Assembly: GCA_012184525.1 (NCBI GenBank)
Contig: WOFQ01000064.1
Location: forward strand, 62,001 to 126,000
DNA length: 64,000 nt
Direction: 5' to 3'
Source of the DNA: Xenoacremonium recifei
Lineage: Eukaryota > Ascomycota > Sordariomycetes > Hypocreales > Nectriaceae
Each line of letters opens with the position of its first letter. The stretch's first letter is position 1. The position numbers and the translations under genes were made by a program. The notes under the pieces were generated by a model. That model saw only the letters and a program-made list of their open reading frames with translations. It searched no databases and was not told where the DNA came from. Positions 55,107 through 64,000 of this stretch are shown one piece after another.

Positions 55107-55874
55107 TTACACCATCACGGCGCCCTCGTCGGCATGACGTTCCGGCACACGGTCCGTATAGCTGCCGACGATCATCGGGGTAGGGCGCTCTTCCTTCTCG
55201 GCCTTGTAGAGGCAGAGCGTAGCCAGGCGACCCAGCGTGAAGAGTCCGAGGAGTGCGATGATGGCCTGCAGAATACTATCATGGATTATCAGCGTGGTTC
55301 GGGATGGGCTTGTTTGTCGGAGGACTTACGTGAGGGTGAGGGTGAGACCTCGGGCAGCGTCGGCATTGCTATACCACCAGCCGCGGTGGCTCGTAAAAGC
55401 CATGATGGTGCAAATCGTAAAAACACCAGAGAAGGCGGCATCAACCAGGCTGACAAAGTGCTTCTTCTTCGGGATCTTCGGAAGGTCGTTGTCATCGTCG
55501 GCCCTACCAAAGGTGCACAAGAACAAGCCCAGGCGGATCTCGATCTTGCCCCCCTTGCCAAACTTGGACAAGTTGAACAGGTGGACGAAGTTCCAGGCCA
55601 TGAGGAGCGCCACCCAGACGGTGATGAAGACGGCGACTCCCTTGCGCAGAGAGCGGTGGTTGAGGCAGAAGCAGTTGGCGAACGAGATCGCCAGGCTGAT
55701 GAACCGCACCATCTTGACGGCCGAGAAGGTCCATTGCACCACGGGCCGCTTCGAGCCGGGAGGCGCGAGAAGAGGATGGAGGTCATCGTCGATGGAAGGC
55801 CCGCGGTAGATGTCAGACTTGGGCGGGGAGACCGAAGGCCTGGGGCTGGTCGTCGAGAGCGTTTCCACGTTCAT
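55107..55874 (-). CDS. four-TM membrane protein, MARVEL-like
   Basis: Two exons, 55874-55330 and 55275-55107, 237 aa. The acceptor CATGATAG was chosen because the next one (CTGCAG) breaks the frame. A cytosolic Ser/Pro-rich N-terminus of about 50 residues is followed by four hydrophobic segments: around VRFISLAISFANCFCL, GVAVFITVWVALLMAWNFVH, LVDAAFSGVFTICTIMAF and ILQAIIALLGLFTLGRLATL. The last segment continues into a charged tail of about 35 residues. The spacing and Trp/Asn in the second segment resemble MARVEL-type proteins of membrane microdomains (inference). I cannot name an orthologue. It is 588 bp downstream of the CUE/Smr gene's stop on the same strand. Confidence 0.75.
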
Positions 55875-56462
55875 GTTGGAGTTGTTGTAGTATGTTGAAG
55901 AGTAAATGTTGTGTGATAATTCCGGTGTTTTGTCCCTCACATCGAGAAGGCCGACGATGCTCTTTATGCCAAAAGATCCTCAAGCCGTGGTGTTGCAAGG
56001 TGGCATATGGCATGTCAACATCCATCCGTTCTGGCGCCAGGACCGCTTTTCAATCCAGGTGCCTGGCTCAGCCTCATAAGATCTGCGGCCCCTGCAAATG
56101 GGCAGCCGCCGAAGCTCCATCGAAGGATCCCGCCCAAGTGCAGAACGGGGGTTGGGGCACTGTGCGGCCTCTCACAGAAGAATGCCAAGCATCCACGCCG
56201 CTTTGATCGACTTTGGTGTTGTCGTGTGGTCAGAATTGACTGAGAAGCGGCGTACGTGTCGTGTTGGTGCCGCATCCTTCGAGACAGTGTGGCTTGGAAA
56301 CTCGCCCTATCGAAAGTTGAAGCCTGCGCGGGAGCCCAGGCATCCAGGATAAAACTTGGGCGAAACTCCCGATTGGCGACTGGGCTGCGGATGGAGCCGG
56401 ATCGAGACTCGCGGGCTCGGAGCGATGAATGAGAGTGCTTATTCTCTGCGTTCCTCGTCGGG
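55875..56462. other. intergenic region, no gene seen
   Basis: About 0.59 kb between the start of the four-TM gene and the stop of the CUE/Smr gene. GC-rich, with no domain-like frame and no repeat. Confidence 0.5.
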
Positions 56463-58357
56463 CTACCGTCGCCGGCCTGTCACGACGTAGCGGCCAGTCT
56501 CGATCCTCAGGTCCCATCCCTCTTGAAGAAGTGCCGCTACCACAGCCTTTCTCAACGGAGACACTCCACCAGCGCTATGGCGGCCCAGGCCAGTGATGAC
56601 GGTGAAGTTGTTCTGCCGGGCCCTGGAGGCACGAGATTCTCCGAGGCTATCCCACCAGCTCTGAACCCTCTCGAGAGCAATTCGGACACCGTCTTGGACG
56701 GTAACTCCGTGTAAGTCAATTGAGTTTGCTGTGCTTTGCCGATCGACGAGGAGATCTGCTGCACTGGATGCAGCCTGATGTGCGAACCGGCTATGCTCGC
56801 GGGCCACTTCTGAATAGTATCCAGCCGCTTGCTTGAACAACGGATTCGATCCTCCGCGGCGATTGAGTTTGGCTGCGCTTGCTGCTGCCTCGCGCCGGGC
56901 TTGGAAATGATGGTTGGCTTTGTCTGTAGCTTGGGCGAGAGCGGCAGTGTCGGCAACTTGGGAGAAGCCACGAGGAGATGCCTTACGGGAGGGCACAGGC
57001 TCAAATCCTTCGAGGACGTCTTGTGGTAGAGGCTTCAGAGTGTAGTCCACGACCATTGTCTCCTTCCAGGGGTTCTTCGCAAAGTGTTTGCTCAGGAGAG
57101 CCGCAATGTCGTCGGGCCACTGGGAGATCGAGGCGGTCAGGTGGACTACAACAGGCAGATACTTTTCGGGAACATTGCGGTACTTCTGGGCCAGCTCCTT
57201 CGCTTGTTTCTTCTCGGCCTCGTCCTGGGTTTCAATGCCGAGGTTAATGTAGTCGTCTAGAAGTTGCACTGCCGTCGCTCCGCTTGAGCATTTCTTCCTG
57301 TAGTAAATTTCCGATACCTGCTCAAAGGGAAGAGTGAGTCGGTCGGCGAGATATGCAATCTCATCCTGTCCTTTCAGGGGGTCAGTCGCAGTCTCGCAGC
57401 TGTGCGGGGAAGCCTTACGTTTTAACTCCTTGTCTGCGTCAGGGGATACTATGCCATTGCTTGCAGGGTCGAAGTTTGACGTTGATGGTTGCTTGCCCTT
57501 CCTTCTTCCCTTGCCTTTCGATTTCTTCGGTCCTGTGTCCTCTTCGGGTTGAAAGAATGCATCTATACCTTTCTGCTCTTGCCCCGTTGATTTGAGAAAC
57601 TGGATGTTTAAGAGATCGTCTAGGGCAACCTGAAATGCACCGTTCGCCTTTTTTAAGGTGTGCTCGATGTCATACGGCTTGAGGTCGGGGAACATATGTC
57701 GCAGCTGAAGGACCTTATCCTCTTCACTGTCGTCATTGAAAGACGTCAAGCGTGGCATGGAATACGTGCTCTCTGTTGTTACAGAAGCCATGTCGCTGTT
57801 TGTAGTGTCTGTATCCCGAGCACGCGATGCTTGTGGGCTGGTGCCTGTTGCCGAGCTAACGTCGTCGCTCCATCCTCCTGGAACATCGTTTGAGATGCCG
57901 CTGGGGTTAAACCCAGACGCTTCTTCCGATGCGGCATTCTGAGCCAGCTCTTCCAAGATCTTGTGAGCATTGTCGAACTCAGCCTTCTCCTGCAGGTTGC
58001 AGTCACTCGCAATGGCGACAACGAGGGCCTCGTCCAGAAGCGAGCGGAAGGAATCCTGTAGAGGTGAGGTCAGCGGCCACGAATGCCAGTAATGAGGCCG
58101 CCTAAATCCCTTGGAATGTCGTCCAAAATGAAGTGCTACAGACAGTTGCTTGCCCTGCATACGTCGCGCGTGTTTTGCGTCTGCTCAAGTGAGAGAACAG
58201 TTCAGGTCGAAACACAATGCGAGTTCGAGGTGCAACACTCATCCTACGAGCATCCTTCGTCGCCTGACAAATCGTGTGTCTAATATTTTCTTAGAGGAGA
58301 AGCTTTACTACATACCACTAACTTCTGAATGAGCTCGTCTGGCGTCGGGCTGGGCAT
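56463..58357 (-). CDS. CUE2-like protein: CUE domain and Smr endonuclease domain
   Basis: Exons 58357-58316, 58055-57419 and 57370-56463 give 528 aa. The short intron 57418-57371 is 48 nt, in frame, with a GTAAGG donor and a CGACTGAC branch point; if retained, the protein is 544 aa. The first intron is about 260 nt. A CUE-like ubiquitin-binding segment is seen near residues 120-160 (LQLRHMFPDLKPYDIEHTL, GAFQVALDDLL), and a second CUE-like stretch around DEIAYLADRLTLPFEQVSEI. The C-terminal Smr domain has SIDLHGVTVQDGVRIALERV and VITGLGRHSAGGVSPLRKAV, with the key D-x-H-G and T-G-x-G-x-H-S motifs intact. Yeast Cue2 cleaves mRNA at stalled ribosomes in no-go decay; this layout predicts the same role. 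Confidence 0.88.
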
Positions 58358-59080
58358 CTTGACTGGCTGTTTTGTGCTGGAAATGATTGTGGGCAGGTAT
58401 CGAGCATGATGCGATGCGGAGGGGGCTGGTGGTAGTTCGGGATTCGTACAAGAGAGTATATTCAACAGCGACAAACAAAACTCTTCATATACTCCTGCTT
58501 TGACAAGGGGATATGAGATGAAGTAGATGGGGTTGTGATCATCGATGAGTTTAGTGACTGAGCCCGATGTGGAGCGTTGGCAGGCCCTGTATCACGATTC
58601 AGTCACGTGGGCCAGCAGCCATTTACGCCAGGGCGGAAGTTCGCGACAAAGAGGCAGGAGGCTTTTTCTTGTATTAGACCGAGGCGATAACATATTTCTT
58701 ATTTATATTCTACATTCATTTTTATAGGGCCCTTCTTAGAGTTATCATGGAAGTGAACCGAATAATTCAACAACTTCTTTTTAACTGCCTAAATATTTTT
58801 CTGGGGCAACTCGTATGATTCATCATTGGCGACTCTTAATGCCTCGTGTAATCGAGCTTGGTCACTGTGAGTCAGGTTATGTTCTTGGTATGATAGCAGG
58901 GTCAGTACCCACCAAGTTATACAACACAGCCATCTTTCATGGTTCCGTGGGCTATGGCTGGCGTCGCATTTGGGACGGTGATCAAGAAGTCTAACTTCTC
59001 ATCTTCCCTCCACCACGCAAACTATCGGCCCTGAATGCCTCCCTTTTCGAAACAACTTTTCGCTCAATCCTGCCAACAAC
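58358..59080. other. intergenic region, no gene seen
   Basis: Between the CUE/Smr start and the doubtful 128-codon ORF. It contains CACGTG at 58604-58609 and AT-rich sequence around 58690-58800. No gene is supported. Confidence 0.45.
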
Positions 59081-59467
59081 TCAGCCCAAGTAGAATCTCG
59101 ACGTACATATCGAACCCAAAGCTCGTAGAATTGTCGGATAATGCGAGGTAACGATATGTAGGATACAAGAGCTGCTACTTTTCTTGAGAGTCTGGAGAGA
59201 AAGCGGCTCATTTCCCATCTTCTGAAACCCAATAAATTTGCGGTCAAAACCCATATGTGTCTCTAGGAGCCACTCCTTATTGAGATGCGGCATAAATGGT
59301 CTGTTGAGTGCATCCCAGTAGAACTTGTACTCTTGGCGAGATGAGACCCAGCGAAGGTGGTAACCCAGTGGGTAGGACAACTTGTCCAGGAAACTCTGGT
59401 TAAGAGCTGCAGCTACGGCAACCTCTTTCCACAGGCCTCTGATTGTATATTGAGTTTTCTGAGACAT
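59081..59467 (-). CDS. doubtful ORF of 128 aa downstream of tyrosinase
   Basis: The frame starts MSQKTQYTIRGLWKEVAVAA and contains RWVSSRQEYKFYWDALNRPF and PHLNKEWLLETHMGFDRKFI, mixed and aromatic composition that looks more protein-like than the shadow frames around it. After about residue 80 it becomes Ser-rich. A second frame, offset by one, is open at 59247-58999 and ends in a basic helix-like sequence, so a real gene could need a frameshift or splice. The ORF starts 92 bp beyond the tyrosinase stop, on the same strand. I do not recognise a family. It may be a decayed gene or chance. Confidence 0.3.
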   Translation of the reverse strand: MSQKTQYTIRGLWKEVAVAAALNQSFLDKLSYPLGYHLRWVSSRQEYKFYWDALNRPFMPHLNKEWLLETHMGFDRKFIGFQKMGNEPLSLQTLKKSSSSCILHIVTSHYPTILRALGSICTSRFYLG

Positions 59468-59559
59468 ACTATGACTACCCACCCGTCCAACGCTTCACCT
59501 ATTCAACATTGCCTCGATTTCACAAACCGAGTACGAGCCTTTTCAACCTAGCCCGAAGA

Positions 59560-62370
59560 CTAAGCCGCGCCAGCAAAATAAGCACTCTCCCAGTTGAACT
59601 TCTGTTCCTCATAACCATAAAACTTGAACAATGACTCTCTGCTCAACCTGCCTTGCAGCCGATTCACTCCAATGAACAGTGTGATCTTCAGGTCTGTCAA
59701 GTTTCTCATGGCAATCACCTTACCAGCCTCATCGATGGCGGTCCATTTGAGATTATCCTGGAAATAGCTCATGGCCGTTTCTGAATCCTCCCGGAGCTTG
59801 ATGGGCACGGCACGCGTAAGCGGGACTTGGGCGCGAGACAGGACATTGGCACGCTTCTGTTCATAACAGTTCTTGCAGGTAATGGCGTCCTCCTTGAGCG
59901 CAGTGCTGAATGTGAAGATGCTGCCGACAAGATTCTTCTGTTGGTCGTATGGCTCGTTGTGGTCAATCTCACCAAGAAAGAAGAGCAAGGTGTATGATTT
60001 GCCGCTCAAACAATAGCTAAGTTGAAAAAAAGGAATGTTAGAGTAAAGAATGGAAATAATATGGGGAGGGAGCCTCCGGAACATACCGGTTGTAGACGAT
60101 ATTGATGAGAGGGTCTTTTGACTCTTCGGAACGTTGGAAGGCCTGTTCTGGGGGCCCGTACAGCTTGTTGATGTAGATGTGACTCTTCTCCGGAATCATG
60201 TCTCCAAACTCATCAGTGATCTGATCCATGTAGTCGTAGGTATAGTTGAGCGCATCAACATGGCGAACTCTGTTGGAATTGAAGAAGTCATCGGGTTCAG
60301 TTGAAGCATGGAAGGGAACAAGATCTTTCTGAGGGCTGTCGGAAACCACTTGCCCCGGTTTCTGGTGGAACCAGTTGCCCGGGTTGGAGCATTGCCACAA
60401 GTGAAGGAGTCTGTCGATATTGCAATGATGCAGCCAGAAAACGGGGTCGAATGCGGCCACTGGAACTGAGCTCATGTGGCCTTTACCAGCACGATCTGTA
60501 CTGCCGCCAATGAAGTTCTATCAATAGATTAGAAACGTTATCCCAAAGACCTGAAACTTGCATGAGACGGGAAAAAAAATCTTACGTGGACACTGTTGTG
60601 AATCTGCTCTAGGTTGAGATAACCCTTGGCAGTGTCTCCCGGTGCCTTCTCCAGCTTTTCCTTGTCATGTTTGGTAGAAGCGAAATTCACGTATTTGGTG
60701 GTGTAATTGTGCGTAAGCAGGCGAAAGACGGCGTCCTTGAGCGTGAGGTTGTTCAGGTCTTTGTGAACGCCCTGCAGGGCCAAGTCCACTTGCTTGTTGT
60801 TGGATACTCCCTGAACCCACCTTCGGTCTTCGTCACGGAGTGTGATGCCATGGCGACTGGTGCCGATGCATATGTCCCACTGAGCGTTCATTAGCATGGC
60901 CGTGGGAAGGCTATAAGGCTTTCAGCTGGTTGATACTTACCGGAGTATCTTCTTTGTTGTCGATGCGGTAGTTGCCGTATGTGTCATCGCCCATGGACTT
61001 GCGACCAGGCATCTGGAATCGATACATGGGGTTTTCCACGCTTTCATACTGGGGTTGGCCCTGGCCGTTCCAAGAGCTGATGATGGAAATCTTCTCGTCC
61101 CGGGCTAGGTCGGGAAGACTTGGCTTCAGAGCCCAGTCCCAGTAGGGCAAGCGCCAACGGCTTGCAGCAGAAACCCATTCCTTGTTTTCCTTGTCACGAG
61201 TCACAGCTTCTTCCATCATAAGGTCGCTGACTCGTCGCTATATACATTATCAGTCTCCTAATCTTGGATGTGTGAAAGGGATAGGACATACCTCGAATAG
61301 CATCATGTACGCGCGGTGCCAAGTGGGAAACAAGTAATTGTTATGCTGGCAGTAGAAACCACCCTCATTCCCCAACTTCCGGGTGTTGATGTCCGCGGCA
61401 TCGAGTGGGATCGGCATTTCACCCATGTTCCACGAAACATTGTAGGGATAGCCGTGAATGCCAGCGATGCGGTAGAACGAGAGTTGGTTGTCAAGAGGGA
61501 GGCTTTGGAAGGCCCTCATGGCTCGAATGAACAAAGAGAGCTCGAGCGCTGTCTTGTTGTTGGTCTTCGCCTTTGCGTACCAGTTCTCGACGTTTCGACG
61601 GGGAGGAATCGCATCATTGGTATTGATGGAAATGGGGGTGATTGGGAACGGCTCTGGAATCTCGGATTAGAATACGTGGTCATAATGAAGTTGCTTTATT
61701 GATGTTATGCCTACCGTTGCCGTCGCCAATGTCAATAACAAGGTGTCCATTCCTCGCAGAGATCTTCCAACGAGCGAAGCGAGCGCAAAGCCGGACTGCA
61801 ATCACATTTCCAGCCTGTGTCATCATGTCAGTCAGAGAACGAGAGGGCTTAGGAAAAACTTGTACTCACCTCGAGCGACTTCAGAAAGTGACGGCTCATG
61901 TCAAAAGTCTCGCCCTGCATCCACTCGTAGTCTTTGGAACCTACTTTGTTGGAGTGGCTTATGACAACAAGTTCGTTGCCTTTGCGGTCCTTCTTAGGAG
62001 ACGTCGCGTCTTTGTTGTCAAGAATGACTAGCTCGATCCAGGTCCAGTTGCCCTGCTTCAAATCGTCGACAAACCCTTGATCGTGCGACTCTGCGAAGAG
62101 TTTAATCGCGCGAACCATACTGACGGTTAGGGTGGTGAGTGGCTAAGGAGAGTCAGTTACATTGATGCCAGTAATAAATGTATAGGCGAAGAAACCAACC
62201 GGCGATTTGAACCAAATCTTGGTCTGCTCGGTCGCGTTGGATGCGCTGACGGAAGCATCCCCCTCGCTCTTGACGACATAGCGAGTGTGGACAGCGGCGG
62301 GCTGTTCCAGCTGGGGAAAATTCTCAACCGCAGGCTGACTGAGATGGTTGAGATGGTCAGAGGATCCCAT
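59560..62370 (-). CDS. tyrosinase (type 3 dicopper polyphenol oxidase), intracellular type
   Basis: Eight exons: 62370-62200, 62142-61870, 61814-61715, 61653-61292, 61237-60941, 60879-60586, 60517-60087 and 60016-59560, 794 aa. The first donor (GTTGGT) is weak but is the only choice that keeps phase into the clear CTCCTTAG acceptor. There is no signal peptide. CuA: GIHGYPYNV and YCQHNNYLFPTWHRAYMMLF (about 283-302), where the Cys-x-His could form the thioether bond seen in fungal tyrosinases. CuB: LEQIHNSVHNFIGG (about 491-504) and FDPVFWLHHCNID (about 522-534). The C-terminal part (about 540-794) carries a CxxC (TCKNC), as in latent fungal tyrosinases, whose tail blocks the active site until cleaved. 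Expected activity: oxidation of mono- and diphenols to quinones in melanin formation. All copper ligands appear present. Confidence 0.93.
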
Positions 62371-62617
62371 CCTGATTATTTTCTACAGTTGTAGATGGAA
62401 TGTCGATGTTTGCTTGAAGGCTGAGATTGCTTAGGGAATTGTAAAGATTGTTAAAATAAAAAGGAAAACACCGCAGAAGGCGATTGAGTCTTATATTCAA
62501 CACTCCCACTGGCTCAATAGGCTTCTGGCTCAGCGGCTCTTACTAACAAATCTTACCTCCATCCTGCACATCAGCTGTATGATGACGATAATTCAACCTC
62601 CACCACGTCTACCCCTC

Positions 62618-62627
62618 ACCACGTGGT
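62618..62627. promoter_or_regulatory. 10-bp palindrome ACCACGTGGT with E-box core upstream of tyrosinase
   Basis: A perfect palindrome around CACGTG, about 250 bp before the tyrosinase start codon. Such sites bind bHLH factors in fungi. Function here is inferred from position only. Confidence 0.4.
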
Positions 62628-62883
62628 CTAATCACAAGAGACGTCTAGTAGAAACAGTGTCGTACAGGACAAATCACAAACTTTACAGCCACTGGGACAG
62701 AATTACATAATGCCTTACGATACTATTAACTAATAGAATGCTGATACACAAGACGGATTGCATGGATCCGAATCAAGGAGTACCCCTCCTGATGCCTGAT
62801 TGCATGCTGGACTGGCCCCCTTTGGTAGAGGTTGTGTAACTGTTGGGCAGCCTGCAATGGTCGTGATTCGTCGTCGGTTCCGA

Positions 62884-63100
62884 GCGACAGTCGGACGTGA
62901 TGTCCGATTCATTGCGTCTTTTCTGGGATAACCAGTTGAGTGCGAGACCTCTGAGTAGAGATGCCAATGTCCCGGCCTTCTGTTGTTCGTCGATGACGCC
63001 GTCGGCCAAGAACTTCACGTCGCAGTACGTGAGGCAAGGTTCGGGTTGGCTAAGTTTGCCGGAAAAAGGTAACGGGGTCAAGAACTTGTTTGGAGTCTGT
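62884..63100 (-). mobile_element. Gag-like fragment of an LTR retrotransposon
   Basis: The minus strand reads a short open stretch with FLTPLPFSGKLSQPEPCLTY, then EQQKAGTLASLLRGLALNWL. This matches the pattern of fungal retrotransposon Gag (a P-x-F-x-G opening and a final S-x-L-x-G-x-A-x-x-W-L). The frame turns into unrelated sequence after about 65 residues, and no protease, reverse transcriptase or integrase was found, so it is a relic. Confidence 0.45.
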
Positions 63101-63431
63101 AATTTTTAACAATCCTATGTCTGGTAGGGAGCTCCGATCCGATGGTGGCTTTGGTGGCCTAGCTAAGCCCCGTTTGATCTGTTGTGCAGCTCGTCTATTT
63201 GTGTCGTTGACAGCACATGGGTGCGGAAAGTACTCCCGTACAGCCAACAGGGATTTCAAATGTTAGCTCAATACCGGCACCTGACGATCCTTCTGTTCTC
63301 ATTGGCCGGCTGTTGAAAGTCACTTCCCCTTGAGGACAAGCAGCAAAGATACTTTGGCGAGGCTGCTGCGCGCATGAGGTCTTCTGGACTTGTCACACAG
63401 TCCCCAGGCTAGCCTGACAGACGTTCTCTAA

Positions 63432-63484
63432 GGAAGACTATTTTAGGGGGTTTGGCACAGTTGGTCAAATACAAATAGTCTTCC
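63432..63484. repeat. 12-bp perfect inverted repeat (hairpin)
   Basis: GGAAGACTATTT at 63432-63443 is followed after 29 bp by its exact complement AAATAGTCTTCC at 63473-63484. Close to the Gag-like relic, it may belong to an element end. Confidence 0.6.
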
Positions 63485-63968
63485 GTATAAACCGCCAGGG
63501 TAACTTACCAACCGAATGAGCGCCTATCCAGCCGGAAATGCTTACCTACCCCGCCAAAACGGCGGGTGTGAACGGGATTCAGATAGGCATTGAGAGATAA
63601 CGAGCCAGGAGTCCTTGACAAGCCACTTCCGTTACCCGGTTCAAGACATCGGATGACCTGAATTACATCGTATTCATAGATAAAGGATGTAGGGGCCAGT
63701 CCAAAACTGTGACTTTGATTGAATAGCAAAATACTAGCCAAATAAATATTCGGGTTAACTTCAGTACACACAAAATCATAGGTTCTATTCCGTTTTCGGT
63801 GCCATTCAACGAGTCAATGAGGCCGTCCTTTGGCGCAACGGCCGCCAATCCATTCACTACAGTCCCGCGATCAGATGATCCATATCGGTATCAAATAGGT
63901 TTTGGAAATGGATTTTACTCTGAAGCTGTTCATAATCAATTTTCTCCTTACCAGTCTCATCTGACAAG

Positions 63969-63984
63969 GAGGACGTTAGTCCTC
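63969..63984. repeat. 6-bp stem hairpin near window edge
   Basis: GAGGAC, loop GTTA, GTCCTC. A small perfect hairpin in the AT-rich right end; significance unknown. Confidence 0.5.
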
Positions 63985-64000
63985 ACGCCCTACCTGAGAG

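Larger units (their letters stand above)
62371..64000. other. gene-free right end with tyrosinase promoter and retroelement debris
   Basis: The first 300 bp should be the tyrosinase promoter. From 62.8 kb on, a minus-strand Gag-like fragment, two hairpins and AT-rich sequence appear, with no intact gene. Confidence 0.5.

Noticed and set aside
1..64000. CRISPR array, rRNA operon or secondary-metabolite backbone gene
   Set aside because: No spaced direct repeats, rRNA-like sequence, PKS, NRPS or terpene synthase motifs were seen in any frame.

Overview
The window comes from a filamentous ascomycete, most likely a sordariomycete and possibly a member of the Hypocreales. The evidence is short introns of about 48-60 nt with GTRNGT donors and CTNAC-type branch points, GC-rich coding sequence, dense genes on both strands, and protein families with fungal architecture (TOK1-type K+ channel, Zds, Sec3 with PIP2-binding domain, DUF2433, fungal NOT4). 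All gene models below were spliced by hand from the sequence, with reading phase checked at every junction. Family names rest on recognised motifs, not on a database search.

Layout, left to right. 0-17 kb: edge of a minus-strand gene, a serine-less alpha/beta-hydrolase-like mitochondrial protein (-), a two-pore-domain outward-rectifier K+ channel (+), the CCR4-NOT subunit NOT4 with a large C-terminal extension (-), complex I 30.4 kDa subunit (+, divergent from NOT4), PRPP synthetase (-), and a small YCII-domain protein (+). 17-24 kb: a Zds-type PP2A regulator (-), then about 3.7 kb without convincing genes that holds AT-rich sequence, a degenerate TTAGGG-like tract and small tandem repeats. 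24-38 kb: DUF2433 metallophosphatase-like protein (+), COQ5 (-), a 56-aa membrane protein (-), branched-chain keto acid dehydrogenase E1 alpha (+) and the HECT ligase UFD4/TRIP12 (+). 38-46 kb: an unrecognised nuclear-looking protein (-) and exocyst SEC3 (-). 46-56 kb: an S58 (DmpA-type) peptidase (-), ADHFE1-type iron alcohol dehydrogenase (+), dynactin p27 (-), complex I 51 kDa subunit (+, divergent from p27), a PEX11-family protein (+) and a four-TM protein (-). 56-64 kb: a CUE2-like CUE/Smr nuclease (-), a doubtful 128-codon ORF (-), an eight-exon tyrosinase (-) and a gene-free end with a retrotransposon Gag-like remnant and hairpins.

Most of the window is conserved housekeeping. Five genes act in mitochondria (two complex I subunits, COQ5, BCKDH E1 alpha, ADHFE1), and both complex I genes lie on short divergent promoters with clustered CCAAT boxes. 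The accessory part is the right end (tyrosinase, neighbouring ORF, retroelement debris) and the 20.4-24 kb gap. I found no CRISPR, no rRNA, no convincing tRNA and no secondary-metabolite backbone gene. The points most worth a second look are the NOT4 locus, which reads either as a short protein or, through two phase-matched introns and a polyglutamine microexon, as a protein about twice as long; the 9-nt exon in PRPP synthetase; the YCII gene whose introns are all open in frame; and the hydrolase lacking its nucleophile.
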